Part shown: piece after piece, positions 18,969 to 28,327 of the stretch
How positions within the stretch are numbered: position 1 is the stretch's first letter
Layout of the letters: every line of letters starts with the position of its first letter
Source: Paenibacillus peoriae
GTDB lineage: Bacteria; Bacillota; Bacilli; Paenibacillales; Paenibacillaceae
Reading direction: 5' to 3'
Length of the DNA stretch: 64,000 nucleotides
NCBI RefSeq assembly: GCF_022531965.1
Contig: NZ_CP092831.1
Coordinates: 3,853,001 to 3,917,000 of the forward strand
Program-made: the position numbers and the translations under genes
Notes under the pieces: generated by a model
What the model was told of the DNA's origin: nothing
Database searches by the model: none
What the model saw: only the letters and a program-made list of their open reading frames with translations

Positions 18969-19487
18969 TTAATTCATAACATCCATCAGCGTTTCTTTTG
19001 GTGGATGATAGGTCTTCAGCATGCGAAAAGCGATGCCCTTTTCCTCCATCATAGCACGAACCTTGTCGGCATCTTTGGGATAAGGTCGGTGGTATACAAT
19101 CTCCACAATACCGCTGTTCGCCAACATATTGGCACACGTCCAGCATGGCTGGTCGGTGACATATACTGAAGAGCCTTCACGATCAATTCGGTCAGTAAAC
19201 AGCAGCAGGTTCTGCTCTGCATGAATAGTGCGAATACAACGCTGCTTTTTAACCATTTCCTCGTGCCCATCACGGTGAACGACCTCATACTCCTCTGAAA
19301 TCATACAACCTGCCTCTGAACAGTCAGGCACCCCCGATGGTGCTCCATTATAGGCCGTCCCCAAGAGCTTTTTACCTTGTACAAGTACGGCTCCAACATG
19401 ACGCCGCGCGCAGCGCGAACGGGTGGATACCATATAAGCGATATCCATGAAGTAGGTGTCCCAGTCCTTGCGTACATCTGCACTCAT
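18969..19487 (-). CDS. comEB: ComE operon protein 2, dCMP deaminase family
   Basis: Zinc-dependent deoxycytidylate deaminase fold, converting dCMP to dUMP; in Bacillus it is also required for proper localisation of competence proteins. The catalytic site is H89-A-E91 and P114-C115-x2-C118. The dCMP-deaminase insert with extra Cys residues (DCSEAGCMI) precedes it. Length is 172 residues. I prefer the second ATG (19485-19487) because GGGAG lies at proper distance, while the first ATG two codons earlier is too close. It is read after comEA and followed directly by a strong terminator. Confidence 0.95.
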   Translation of the reverse strand: MSADVRKDWDTYFMDIAYMVSTRSRCARRHVGAVLVQGKKLLGTAYNGAPSGVPDCSEAGCMISEEYEVVHRDGHEEMVKKQRCIRTIHAEQNLLLFTDRIDREGSSVYVTDQPCWTCANMLANSGIVEIVYHRPYPKDADKVRAMMEEKGIAFRMLKTYHPPKETLMDVMN

Positions 19488-19576
19488 TTCCATCTCTCCC
19501 GTATAAACAAGTTAAAACGTAAACCATATCCGCTACCGCCGTTCTCAGGGTATAAACATTGTAATTATTACATAAG

Positions 19577-20224
19577 TTACAAGCTGACATACGGCTTCAT
19601 TTTCGCCAACATTTTAGCTCCGATTCCTTTTACATGATCCAAATCATTCACACGTTTGAACGCCCCGTGCTGATTGCGGTAGTTCAAAATAGCCTCGGCT
19701 TTCTTAGACCCAACCCCTGGTAGCTCCATTAACTCGGCAGCAGTCGCCGTGTTGATGTTTACCTTTTTTCCGCCGGAAACGGGTGTAGTAACCGAATCAC
19801 TTACCGTATTGGTCCTACTCGTCGTTGCACCACTCGAACTGACAATACCTGTGTCTGAGGTCGGATCCGCAACACCTGACTGCTTTACGGCACTCGAATT
19901 TCCCGCAATAGAGTTTCCGCTCACAGCAGCAGATACACCAGTAGATATCTGCACAGTATCACTTTTCACTTTGTAAGCGGCTTCGGCATTCCTACTGCGC
20001 TCAGCTTTGTCTGAAGGTTCTTTTACAGCAGGCTTTTCCTGGGCATAGTCACTGCTGCGCTGCGACTCATTTGGCTCTGAATCCATCGCCACAGCCTGCT
20101 CCACCTTATGGTTAAGTAAAGTCCACTCTTCTTGCGACTCAGAACGCTGTCCTCCGGCAAATAAAATAAGTCCACTGCCGATTACAGCAAGCGTTATCGC
20201 TGTTCCTGTCCATACGCGTTTCAT
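19577..20224 (-). CDS. comEA: Competence DNA receptor ComEA
   Basis: Membrane-anchored receptor for double-stranded DNA at the cell surface. The 215-residue protein has an N-terminal membrane helix (about residues 7-25, TGTAITLAVIGSGLILFAGG). A long Ser/Thr/Gln-rich linker follows, then a C-terminal pair of helix-hairpin-helix motifs (VNINTATAAELMELPGVGSKKAE and LDHVKGIGAKMLAKM). The start is the ATG at 20222-20224; the upstream open frame has no membrane signal or ribosome site. Next gene is comEB, 89 bases on. Confidence 0.95.
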   Translation of the reverse strand: MKRVWTGTAITLAVIGSGLILFAGGQRSESQEEWTLLNHKVEQAVAMDSEPNESQRSSDYAQEKPAVKEPSDKAERSRNAEAAYKVKSDTVQISTGVSAAVSGNSIAGNSSAVKQSGVADPTSDTGIVSSSGATTSRTNTVSDSVTTPVSGGKKVNINTATAAELMELPGVGSKKAEAILNYRNQHGAFKRVNDLDHVKGIGAKMLAKMKPYVSL

Positions 20225-20518
20225 TTCCGTATCGTCCCCTACTCCACATGGATTCGAGAAATTGAGCCGACTGAAAACACCGCCTCTATCAAACAGAGCA
20301 AGTCTGTCCAATTCCCGTTTAGCCGGAGGGTGTAAACAACCTCCATACGGTCTCGCTGTGAGCATTTTTACAATAAAGTGGTACGACCCCGGGCACGATC
20401 TAACATGCTCAGACATAAAATTCGTCATGTCGGCCAAGACCAGGCGCATACACTAAGAAGAATGACAGCTGACAGCACAGCGTCTATACCGCAAAGTATG
20501 AAAGGAGGACGTTGAACA

Positions 20519-21364
20519 ATGAAAGTTGGATTTATCGGGACTGGCAGCATGGGAAGTCTGCTAATTCAGTCTTTTATTCATTCTAACGCACTCAAGCCGC
20601 AGCAAATATCAGCAAGTAATCGAACGCATTCCAAGGTAACCGAGCTAGCCCGTCGTTATCCAGGTTTGCATGCAGTCCAAAGCAACCGTGAAACGGCAGC
20701 GGAAAGCGATGTTCTGTTTATCTGTGTGAAGCCGCTGGAATCAAAAGCCGTAACGGATGAAATACGCAACGTCATTACAGAAGAGCAAATCGTCGTATCT
20801 ATCACAAGCCCGGTGCAGATTCGTATTTTAGAGCATGCACTGAAAGCTAAAGTGTCCAAAATTATCCCCAGTATCACCCACCAAGTAGGCAGCGGAGCCT
20901 CACTATGCATCCATGGAAGCCGGATTACAGAGGAGGACCGCTTCCTTCTGGAAGAGCTTATGTCCCACATCAGCAGGCCGATTCGGGTTAAAGAATCTTA
21001 TACTCGGATCACGTCGGATTTTTCGAGTTGTGGTCCTGCTTTCTTGGCCTTTTTTATGGACCAGTGGATTCAAGCCGCAGTTCAAGCTACAGGTATGGAC
21101 CGTACGGAGCTATGCGCACTGGCCGGTGAAATGATCATCGGCACTGGAAAGCTGCTCACGGAAGGCGGGATGACACCAGCCGAGTTACAGACCAGAGTAG
21201 CGGTTCCCGGAGGTATTACCGCCGAAGCTCTCGCACTGTTGGACATCAGCCTGCATAGTGTCTTTCCCGAGCTGATACAGGTAACGCACAACAAATATGA
21301 AGAGGACATGCAAAAGATAGATGTCTCCTTCGGCTTAAAGCCAATTAACCGGCAACAATATTAA
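20519..21364 (+). CDS. comER: Late competence protein ComER
   Basis: Member of the pyrroline-5-carboxylate reductase (ProC) family encoded opposite to comEA, as in Bacillus. The N-terminus is a Rossmann dinucleotide loop ([11 protein letters not shown], residues 3-13). The C-terminal helical dimer domain carries [14 protein letters not shown]. Its exact role is unclear; in Bacillus it has been linked to sporulation and biofilm onset rather than DNA uptake. ATG start with AAAGGAGG. Its last 20 bases overlap the 3' end of leuS on the other strand. Confidence 0.93.
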   Translation: MKVGFIGTGSMGSLLIQSFIHSNALKPQQISASNRTHSKVTELARRYPGLHAVQSNRETAAESDVLFICVKPLESKAVTDEIRNVITEEQIVVSITSPVQIRILEHALKAKVSKIIPSITHQVGSGASLCIHGSRITEEDRFLLEELMSHISRPIRVKESYTRITSDFSSCGPAFLAFFMDQWIQAAVQATGMDRTELCALAGEMIIGTGKLLTEGGMTPAELQTRVAVPGGITAEALALLDISLHSVFPELIQVTHNKYEEDMQKIDVSFGLKPINRQQY

Positions 21365-23783
21365 CCAGCTTACCTGGAACAGCAATTACCTTGCGGATCG
21401 TTTTGCCGGCCAGTGCCTGCTGAACATTGTCCAACGACACAGCGAATGCTTCCATCGCTTTAGCATCAAGATCCTTGGCAATCGTTGCACGCTGCACAAT
21501 TTTACCATTCACTTGCACAACAATTTCCACTTCGGCGTCCACCGTCCATGCTTCATCATAAGCAGGCCAAGCCGCGTAGGTAATGCTATCATTGTGCCCC
21601 AGCAGCTGCCACAATTCCTCGGCCAGATGGGGTGCAAGCGGCGACAGCATTTGCACGAAGTTTTCCATTGCTGCACGCGGCAGAAGGTCTGCTTTATATG
21701 CATCGTTGGTGAAGATCATCAGCTGGCTGATCGCTGTATTGAAGCGCAGTGCATCCAGATCTTCGGTTACTTTTTTCAGCGTTTTATGCCAAGTACGATT
21801 GAACTCATCGCTACCGCCGTCATTTGTAATTTTATCGTTCAGGCTACCATCCTCGGAAACAAACAGGCGCCATACGCGGGACAGAAAACGATGCGCTCCC
21901 TCTACCCCATTCTCATTCCATGGCTTGGTCGCTTCCAGCGGCCCCATAAACATCTCATAAATACGCAGCGTATCGGCGCCAAACGTATTGACAATATCAT
22001 CAGGATTAATGACATTACCGCGTGATTTACTCATTTTTTCATTGTTGTTGCCCAAAATCATACCCTGGTTGACCAGCTTATAAAAAGGCTCTTTCGTTTC
22101 CACTACGCCGATATCATACAATACCTTATGCCAGAAACGGGCATACAGCAAGTGAAGAACCGCATGTTCAGCTCCGCCAATATACAAATCAACAGGCATC
22201 CATTCACGTTGTTTCTCTTTGGATACAAGCTCTTTGTTATTTTTCGGATCAATAAAGCGCAGGTAATACCAGCAACTTCCTGCCCATTGTGGCATTGTAT
22301 TCGTCTCGCGACGTGCTTTCATACCTGTCTCAGGATCAATGGTTTCCACCCAATCTGTTGCGTTCGCCAGCGGGGATTCACCTGTACCTGAAGGCTTAAT
22401 ATTGTCCATCTCCGGCAGTACGAGCGGAAGTTGGTCCTCAGGAACCGTTTTGATCGTTCCATCCTCCAGATGAATTACCGGAATCGGCTCGCCCCAATAG
22501 CGTTGACGGCTGAACAGCCAGTCACGCAGGCGGTAGGTGACTTTGCCGTGTCCTTTGCCCTCGGCTTCCAGCCATTCAATCATCTTCGGAATCGCTTCCT
22601 CGTTGGTAAGTCCATTCAGCGGGCCTGAATTCACGTGCGGTCCATCCTCAGTATATGGCTCATTAGCCACATCTCCACCTTGGACAACCTCAATGATATT
22701 CAATCCGAATTGCTTGGCAAATTCCCAGTCACGCGTATCGTGAGCAGGTACAGCCATAATCGCTCCAGTTCCGTAGCCTGCCAGTACATAGTCAGCAATC
22801 CAGATCGGCAGCTTTTCGCCGTTCACTGGGTTCACTGCATAAGCTCCTGTGAATACGCCTGTTTTATCCTTGGCCAGATCCGTACGCTCCAGATCGCTTT
22901 TACGAGCAGCTTGTTCACGGTACTGTTGTACAGCATCCTTTTGCTCAGGCGTAGTGATAATATCCACCAATTCCTGCTCTGGTGCCAGCACACAGTAGCT
23001 TGCGCCGAACAGTGTATCTGGGCGAGTTGTAAATACTGTGAGTTGCTCGTCATAGCCTTCAATCGGAAAACGAACCTCTGCCCCGGTAGACTTACCGATC
23101 CAGTTCCGTTGCATATCCTTAATACTCTCAGACCAATCCAGTTCCTCCAGATCATCCAGCAGACGATCCGCGTATTCCGTAATTTTCAGCATCCATTGAC
23201 GCATTGGTTTACGGACGACCGGATGACCGCCACGCTCACTCTTACCGTCAATAACTTCTTCATTCGCCAGCACCGTTCCCAGCGCTGGGCACCAGTTCAC
23301 AGGTACTTCAGCTACATATGCAAGGCCGCGCTTGTACAGCTGGATGAAGATCCATTGTGTCCATTTGTAATAATCAGGATCCGTCGTGCTGATTTCACGA
23401 TCCCAGTCGTAGGAGAAGCCGAGCGATTTGATTTGACGGCGGAAGTTATTTACGTTTTTCACCGTAATTTCGCGTGGGTGCTCCCCTGTATCCAGCGCAT
23501 GCTGCTCCGCAGGCAGACCGAAGGCGTCCCAACCCATCGGATGCAGTACGTTGTAGCCGCGCATTCTTTTATAACGTGAAACAATATCCGTAGCTGTGTA
23601 GCCCTCCGGGTGGCCTACATGCAGGCCGGCTCCAGATGGGTACGGAAACATATCCAAAGCATAAAACTTCGGTTTGCCCGGTTCTTCCCCGGTGCGGAAC
23701 GTCTTGTTCTCATCCCAATATTTCTGCCATTTTGGTTCAATACTTTGCGGTTGATAGCCGTGCTTCGGCTGTGTGTCTGTCAT
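21345..23783 (-). CDS. leuS: Leucyl-tRNA synthetase
   Basis: Class I synthetase charging tRNA-Leu, with editing. The protein has 812 residues. The HIGH motif is HVGH at about residue 54 (in [20 protein letters not shown]). The CP1 editing domain has [10 protein letters not shown]. The KMSKS motif is KMSKSRGN at about residue 582, followed by the anticodon-binding and C-terminal domains. The ATG at 23781-23783 has GGAGGAAAAG in front; the frame is open further upstream only because it crosses the T-box leader. Expression is controlled by the leucine T-box at 23808-24115. It separates yqeM from comER, which are neighbours in Bacillus. Confidence 0.98.
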   Translation of the reverse strand: MTDTQPKHGYQPQSIEPKWQKYWDENKTFRTGEEPGKPKFYALDMFPYPSGAGLHVGHPEGYTATDIVSRYKRMRGYNVLHPMGWDAFGLPAEQHALDTGEHPREITVKNVNNFRRQIKSLGFSYDWDREISTTDPDYYKWTQWIFIQLYKRGLAYVAEVPVNWCPALGTVLANEEVIDGKSERGGHPVVRKPMRQWMLKITEYADRLLDDLEELDWSESIKDMQRNWIGKSTGAEVRFPIEGYDEQLTVFTTRPDTLFGASYCVLAPEQELVDIITTPEQKDAVQQYREQAARKSDLERTDLAKDKTGVFTGAYAVNPVNGEKLPIWIADYVLAGYGTGAIMAVPAHDTRDWEFAKQFGLNIIEVVQGGDVANEPYTEDGPHVNSGPLNGLTNEEAIPKMIEWLEAEGKGHGKVTYRLRDWLFSRQRYWGEPIPVIHLEDGTIKTVPEDQLPLVLPEMDNIKPSGTGESPLANATDWVETIDPETGMKARRETNTMPQWAGSCWYYLRFIDPKNNKELVSKEKQREWMPVDLYIGGAEHAVLHLLYARFWHKVLYDIGVVETKEPFYKLVNQGMILGNNNEKMSKSRGNVINPDDIVNTFGADTLRIYEMFMGPLEATKPWNENGVEGAHRFLSRVWRLFVSEDGSLNDKITNDGGSDEFNRTWHKTLKKVTEDLDALRFNTAISQLMIFTNDAYKADLLPRAAMENFVQMLSPLAPHLAEELWQLLGHNDSITYAAWPAYDEAWTVDAEVEIVVQVNGKIVQRATIAKDLDAKAMEAFAVSLDNVQQALAGKTIRKVIAVPGKLVNIVAG

Positions 23784-23807
23784 TGTCTTTTCCTCCTCAA
23801 ACGGTAT

Positions 23808-24115
23808 GCAACAAAAAAACCTCTGCATCCCGTAGCGTGTCAGCGCTAGGGACGAGAGGTTATATTCCCGTGGTACCACCCTAGTTAGCAGAAAGCGTTC
23901 TTCGCGTTCTACTCCCTTTGCACCTGATAACGGAGGTGATCCGATGCGGGTTAATAACAGGATACAAGCACCAGTATAGGGCGTTCCTGCGTTGGACGCA
24001 TATCTCCGAGGCGAGTTCACTTTGTGCTGTCAACCGGCTTGCACCACCCGCCGGCTCTCTACATGTCCAGACAAAGCTACTATTCCTCATCAGCGATTGT
24101 TTAACCGTTAATAAT
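23808..24115 (-). promoter_or_regulatory. Leucine-specific T-box leader of leuS
   Basis: The T-box sequence AGGGTGGTACCACG lies at 23869-23882. A terminator follows: AACCTCT (23818-23824) paired with AGAGGTT (23855-23861), with a longer inner stem and seven T residues on the minus strand. The specifier loop reads GTGAACTCGCC, with CTC (Leu) at 24013-24015 on the minus strand. A stem I start (GATGAGGAATAGTA) lies near 24094. Uncharged tRNA-Leu should favour the antiterminator and leuS expression. Confidence 0.95.
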
Positions 24116-24121
24116 GGCACT

Positions 24122-24150
24122 ATTATATTGAAAACCGCGAAAAAAGTCAA
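24122..24150 (-). promoter_or_regulatory. SigA promoter of the T-box-leuS transcript
   Basis: Minus strand: TTGACT (24145-24150), exactly 17 bases, TATAAT (24122-24127), just before the leader RNA. Confidence 0.88.
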
Positions 24151-24286
24151 ATAAGGACTACCTTTGGTGTTAAGAGCCCTCTCCATACTAAATTTTCATG
24201 ACACATGCATACGAATGTTTTATAATAATTCCGAGTTAAATCGCTTCAAGCTGAGATGAGTTGAGATAAGAAAGGTGAGCTGAGAC

Positions 24287-24676
24287 ATGGCACAAATTAA
24301 AATTTACGGAATAAAAGAGACTCTAAATCCAATCAAAAAGCAACTTTCAGAGGTGATTCATTCTGCTGTGGTGGATGCGTTCAAATATCCTCCTGACAAG
24401 AGGTTTCATCGTTTTTTTCCTATGGATCAGGAAGATTTTATATATGCCGATGGTCGCTCTGAGGCGTACACCATTATTGAAATCAGTATCTTTGAAGGCA
24501 GAACGATAGAAGCTAAGAAGCAACTCATTAGCCTGTTATTCCAAAGAATTAACGATCTTTTGGGTATTTCTCCACAGGATCTTGAGATTACTATATTTGA
24601 AACACCCAAACAGAACTGGGGCATTCGGGGTGTACCGGGTGATGAGCTTCAGTTGAACTATAAAGTGAATATATAA
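24287..24676 (+). CDS. Tautomerase-family protein
   Basis: A 129-residue protein matching the tautomerase fold group by pattern. It has YTIIEISIFEGRTIEAKKQLISLLFQ (the beta-alpha unit), LGISPQDLEITIFETPKQNWGIRG, and a C-terminal GDELQLNYKV. Tautomerases of this type use an N-terminal proline as base. Here the residue after Met is Ala, so the catalytic proline is absent and activity may differ or be lost. ATG start with AAAGGTGAG. Single gene with its own terminator, divergent from leuS. Substrate unknown. Confidence 0.75.
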   Translation: MAQIKIYGIKETLNPIKKQLSEVIHSAVVDAFKYPPDKRFHRFFPMDQEDFIYADGRSEAYTIIEISIFEGRTIEAKKQLISLLFQRINDLLGISPQDLEITIFETPKQNWGIRGVPGDELQLNYKVNI

Positions 24677-24678
24677 GT

Positions 24679-24723
24679 GCAAAAAGACGCCCTTCATGTC
24701 ATCATGAAAAGCGTCTTTTTTTT
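24679..24723. terminator. Bidirectional terminator after the tautomerase gene
   Basis: AAAAAGACGC (24681-24690) pairs with GCGTCTTTTT (24711-24720), with an inner TTCATG/CATGAA stem. It serves the tautomerase gene and the convergent yqeM. Confidence 0.9.
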
Positions 24724-24748
24724 CCCATATTCGTTCAATGAATCTTTG

Positions 24749-25522
24749 CTATTTTACAGCAACATAAAACAGTCTCGCCGCGTCATCTTCTGCTTCTACC
24801 CATTCAAAATCCGCATATACCTTCACATCGCGAAAACCCGCTTTGGACAATTCTGCCTTCATCCAGTCTGGGTCATAGGCACGTTGTACATGTATTTCCT
24901 CGAAACGCTGGTATAGATCGCGTCCTTCATGTTCTGCTTTCGCAAAGATACTAAGATGATGCTCAATTTCACAACGGGGAGTGTCCAACGCACATGTCCA
25001 GATATATGAGATAGAGCGTTCGTCCAGTACGAAAGGCTGCTCTTCATCATAACGTAAAAACGTCTGGGGATGATGCACATCGAACAAAAAGGTTCCGCCA
25101 GGCTTCAGACCAACATGCGTTCTGCGAAAAGTAGAAATGATATCTTCTTCCTCCAACAAGTAATTCAGACAATCGCAAAAAGAAATTACAGAATCCACAG
25201 GCTCGGGTAAAATCCATTCTCTCATATCCTGCTGTATCCAGCGAACGCTTCCCTCACGAAACAATCGCTGTCCCTGTGGAGTGGTTTCCATTTTGCGACG
25301 GGCTACTGCCAGCATGTCAGAGGATAAGTCGATTCCAGCCACTTCGAACCCTGAGTTAACCAGGGGAATCGTAATTGAACCCGTTCCGCAGCCCAGCTCG
25401 GCCACCGTATGCGGCATCCCGTACTGATCCCAAGCCTGCCGTGCAAAGCGCAACCAGTCCGGGTACGGCATGTCCTGCATCAGCTCATCATACACATAGG
25501 CAAACTTCCGGTAAGAAGCCAT
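24749..25522 (-). CDS. yqeM: SAM-dependent methyltransferase YqeM
   Basis: Class I methyltransferase of 257 residues. Motif I is VAELGCGTGSIT (about residues 40-51), followed by VAGIDLSSDML (motif II), DSVISFCDCLNYL (motif IV) and LKPGGTFLFDVHHP. Substrate unknown. It has the position of Bacillus yqeM, last in the yqeG-to-yqeM cluster, although cvfB separates it from rsfS here. The ATG sits three bases after the cvfB stop, and its ribosome site GGGGAATAA is the end of cvfB, so coupling is likely. Confidence 0.88.
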   Translation of the reverse strand: MASYRKFAYVYDELMQDMPYPDWLRFARQAWDQYGMPHTVAELGCGTGSITIPLVNSGFEVAGIDLSSDMLAVARRKMETTPQGQRLFREGSVRWIQQDMREWILPEPVDSVISFCDCLNYLLEEEDIISTFRRTHVGLKPGGTFLFDVHHPQTFLRYDEEQPFVLDERSISYIWTCALDTPRCEIEHHLSIFAKAEHEGRDLYQRFEEIHVQRAYDPDWMKAELSKAGFRDVKVYADFEWVEAEDDAARLFYVAVK

Positions 25523-25525
25523 TTT

Positions 25526-26434
25526 TTATTCCCCATTCCCGTCCTTCGGTTTCGGCATTTTCTCCACCAGGTAGGTCCAGTTTTCCTTTTGTGTAACCAT
25601 TCCTTCCTTCATCAGCTTGCCCATCGCACGCTTGAAGGCGGATTTACTAATACCAAACCGTTGCTTGATAATATCCGGCGGTGTTGCGTCGGAGTAAGGC
25701 ATACCGCCGCCCGGACGCTCTTTCAGAAAAGCAATCAATCGATCCGCATCCTCATCACGGCCCACTTCCTTGCGTGGCGACATTGCCAGATTGACCCGAC
25801 CGTCTTCGCGAACAAGCGTGACCCGTACCTTAACCTCTTCGCCCAAGCGAAGCATCCGGTTGCGTTCTGAGGAGTGAATCATCCCAATCGCGCCAAAACC
25901 AAGCACACCTCCGTCCACCAGAACGAATGTGCCCATTTGAAGCGGCTTGTACACAGTCGCCTGCACCCACGTATTCAGCCACGAATCAGGGGCGTGGAAG
26001 CACAACGGAGCCAGTTCCTGTTCCCCTGCCAGCTTAGCCCGCAATCTGCCTTGCTTGTCATGCTCCATAATGGCATACACGTAGTCGCCCACCCGAGGAT
26101 GCAAATCTCGGTTTTCTGGCAACTCACGAATCGGCAGCAAAAGCTGACGACCCAATCCCATCTCCAGGAAACAACCCAAACGCGGATGCACATCGGCCAC
26201 CTCAAGCTTAGCCATTTCGCCCAACGACAAGAACGGCTTTTTCATGGTTGCGGCCAAACGGTCCTCTGTATCGTGAAAAATAAATACCTCCAACCGTTCA
26301 CCAACTTCAATTTCACGTGTCAGCTCCGTATAGTGCAGCAGCACATCCTGCTCACCAACAGTGAGAAAGTAGCCGAAAGGAGATACCTCACGATCCACCA
26401 TAATGGTGACATAAGTACCGGCGATCAAACTCAT
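25526..26434 (-). CDS. cvfB: S1-domain RNA-binding protein, CvfB/YitL family
   Basis: A 302-residue protein with three S1-like beta-barrel domains and a C-terminal winged helix. The S1-type segments include GYFLTVGEQDVLLHYTE, LGCFLEMGLGRQLLLP and FVLVDGGVLGFGAIGMIHSSE. The winged helix is GGGMPYSDATPPDIIKQRFG with SKSAFKRAMGKLMKEG. In Staphylococcus CvfB binds RNA and affects virulence-factor expression; here a general RNA-related role is inferred. It overlaps rsfS by ATGA and runs into yqeM, so it is part of this operon. Confidence 0.88.
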   Translation of the reverse strand: MSLIAGTYVTIMVDREVSPFGYFLTVGEQDVLLHYTELTREIEVGERLEVFIFHDTEDRLAATMKKPFLSLGEMAKLEVADVHPRLGCFLEMGLGRQLLLPIRELPENRDLHPRVGDYVYAIMEHDKQGRLRAKLAGEQELAPLCFHAPDSWLNTWVQATVYKPLQMGTFVLVDGGVLGFGAIGMIHSSERNRMLRLGEEVKVRVTLVREDGRVNLAMSPRKEVGRDEDADRLIAFLKERPGGGMPYSDATPPDIIKQRFGISKSAFKRAMGKLMKEGMVTQKENWTYLVEKMPKPKDGNGE

Positions 26435-26778
26435 ACCTTTTCCACAACCTTAGCATCCGACCAGAGTCGTTCAATGTTGTAATATTCGCGCTCGTCGCGA
26501 TGGAAGACATGCACTACGACATCCCCCAAATCCATTAGAACCCAACGGGCGGAATCCATCCCTTCGATTCCTTTGATAGTTACACCTTCATCATGAGCGC
26601 GTTTGCGAATTTCTGTTGCAATCGCCTGTACCTGTGTATCCGAATTACCGTGGCAGATGACAAAATAATCAGCTACTAGTGATATTCCCCGCAAATCCAG
26701 TGCGACAATATTCATTGCTTTTTTATCATTTGCGGCATCAACCGCTGTTTGCATTAATTGCTCATTAGTTAGGGTCAT
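26431..26778 (-). CDS. rsfS: Ribosome silencing factor RsfS
   Basis: RsfS binds uL14 on the large subunit and blocks subunit joining when nutrients are low. The 115-residue protein has LDLRGISLVADYFVICHG near the centre of the fold and ending motifs ARWVLMDLGDVVVHVFHRDEREYYNIERLW. ATG with GGAGG seven bases upstream; ATGA overlap with yqeK before and cvfB after. Confidence 0.96.
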   Translation of the reverse strand: MTLTNEQLMQTAVDAANDKKAMNIVALDLRGISLVADYFVICHGNSDTQVQAIATEIRKRAHDEGVTIKGIEGMDSARWVLMDLGDVVVHVFHRDEREYYNIERLWSDAKVVEKV

Positions 26779-27371
26779 TCATGAACCTCCGTTTTTCTCT
26801 GTTTTAGTTGTTGAATCAAGTCATTGCGCGACAAGACTGTCAGTGGAAAAATAACCTTTTTCTTCTCCAGCAACAATGAAATTGTGGAGTCAAATCCAGC
26901 GACAAGGCCCTGCTCCAAACTTTTCTTTGCCTGTTTACGGATATGCTCAACCCCGGGAAAATCCCGTCCCGGTTCGATGTAATCAGCGAGACACACGACT
27001 TTGTCCAGCAGGCTCATACCTACGCGTCCTGACGTATGCCAGCGGATCGCATTCCTTATTTCAGAATCATCCACTCCGTAATCTCTTGCTGCAACGCAGT
27101 ATCCTACCTCTGAATGCCAGAGCTGCTTGTCATGTTCCAAAAGCTCCTGATCACATTCGGGATGACTGCGAATCACCTCTTCCATCTGCTGAACAGGCCA
27201 ATATTTCGCTACATCATGCAAAATAGCCGCCAGTTCGGCCTTATCCGGATCTACTCCATAACGCTTCGCAAGCTCCACTGAGGTATGCATAACACCTAGT
27301 GTGTGCTTCCAGCGTTTTTCAGGCATTTGACCAGATACGGCTTCCATTAATTGCTCACGGCTGTACTTCAT
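26775..27371 (-). CDS. yqeK: HD-domain phosphohydrolase YqeK
   Basis: Bacillus YqeK-type proteins are diadenosine tetraphosphate (Ap4A) hydrolases giving two ADP. The 198-residue protein has the HD pattern H(TLGV) ... AAILHDVAKYWP ... HSEVGYCVAARDYGV ... IRWHTSGRVGMSLLDKVVCLADYIEPGR. The ATG at 27369-27371 is chosen because it overlaps the end of nadD by 17 bases and gives the normal length; the frame stays open inside nadD. Between nadD and rsfS, as in Bacillus. Confidence 0.93.
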   Translation of the reverse strand: MKYSREQLMEAVSGQMPEKRWKHTLGVMHTSVELAKRYGVDPDKAELAAILHDVAKYWPVQQMEEVIRSHPECDQELLEHDKQLWHSEVGYCVAARDYGVDDSEIRNAIRWHTSGRVGMSLLDKVVCLADYIEPGRDFPGVEHIRKQAKKSLEQGLVAGFDSTISLLLEKKKVIFPLTVLSRNDLIQQLKQRKTEVHE

Positions 27372-27945
27372 ACAAACCGCCCCTTGTAATATAGTCATGC
27401 ACTCGATCAGGCACAAGATAACGGATAGTGCGCCCTTCCGCAGCACGCTCTCGAATATCCGTGGACGAAATGTCCACCACTGGCATATCTGCCAACAGTA
27501 CCTTATCCTGCAAATAATGTGGCAACTCATCCATTGCAAGCTGGAATCCTGGTCGCCGAACACCAATAAAACAAATTCGCTGCGCCAGTTCCTCAATTCC
27601 CTGCCAATGAGGCAAGTAGTTCACCATATCCGCACCAATAATAAAATAAAAATCCACAGCAGAATGCAACTCCTGAAGCTCCTTGATCGTGTCAATGGTA
27701 TAGGATACTCCCCCGCGAAGCACTTCAATATCCAGCACTTCAAAAGCAGGATGACCCGCCACCGCTTCACTCGTCATCTCCAGACGCTCTTTACCGCTCG
27801 CCCCCGCCTGATGCTTGTGCGGAGGAATATGAGAAGGCATAAACCATACTTGATCTAGTCCATAGGCATCTCTTGCCGCTTCTCCAGCCAGCAGATGTCC
27901 AATATGAATCGGGTCAAATGTACCACCCATAATACCGATTTTCAT
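27355..27945 (-). CDS. nadD: Nicotinate-nucleotide adenylyltransferase
   Basis: Joins nicotinate mononucleotide and ATP to make deamido-NAD. The 196-residue nucleotidyltransferase has the GGTFDPIHIGHL motif at the N-terminus, PSHIPPHK, the IIGADMVNYLPHW segment and the ISSTDIRER signature near the C-terminus. ATG with GGGGAG upstream. Part of the yqe operon. Confidence 0.97.
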   Translation of the reverse strand: MKIGIMGGTFDPIHIGHLLAGEAARDAYGLDQVWFMPSHIPPHKHQAGASGKERLEMTSEAVAGHPAFEVLDIEVLRGGVSYTIDTIKELQELHSAVDFYFIIGADMVNYLPHWQGIEELAQRICFIGVRRPGFQLAMDELPHYLQDKVLLADMPVVDISSTDIRERAAEGRTIRYLVPDRVHDYITRGGLYEVQP

Positions 27946-27962
27946 AAATTTCTCCCCGCATG

Positions 27963-28259
27963 TTATCCTCTAGGCAACTCAATTTCCTTATGGTCACGGG
28001 ATTCTTTGTACAAAATAATAGTGCTCCCGATGATCTGTACAAGCTCAGAACCTGTCTCCGCGGCCAGTTCTTCCGCAATTTCATGCTTGTCGTCCAAACA
28101 GTTGTTCAAAATTTGTACTTTCATCAGCTCACGCTTTTCAATCGCATCGTTGATGTGACGCATAAGATGCTCATTCGTACCGTTTTTGCCTACTTGAAAA
28201 ACCGGGTCCAAATGATGCGCCATTGAGCGCAGATATCTTTTTTGTTTACCTGTTAACAT
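27963..28259 (-). CDS. yhbY: Ribosome assembly RNA-binding protein YhbY (CRM domain)
   Basis: A 98-residue CRM-domain protein associated with pre-50S particles. The family pattern LTGKQKRYLRSMAHHLDPVFQVGKNG is followed by ELMKVQILNNC and the GSTIILYKES end. ATG with AAGGGG upstream. Between aroE and nadD, as in Bacillus yqeI. Confidence 0.95.
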   Translation of the reverse strand: MLTGKQKRYLRSMAHHLDPVFQVGKNGTNEHLMRHINDAIEKRELMKVQILNNCLDDKHEIAEELAAETGSELVQIIGSTIILYKESRDHKEIELPRG

Positions 28260-28327
28260 GTATATTTAACCCCTTCGTCGCCACATATGCAATGCAGCAT
28301 TTCCATAATTTTAATGTACCCTCTTAC

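Noticed and set aside
22635..23579. A 314-codon plus-strand frame opposite leuS
   Set aside because: Antisense shadow of leuS without ribosome site or family signals.
23783..24020. An N-terminal extension of LeuS
   Set aside because: The extra codons are the T-box leader, including the T-box sequence and terminator.
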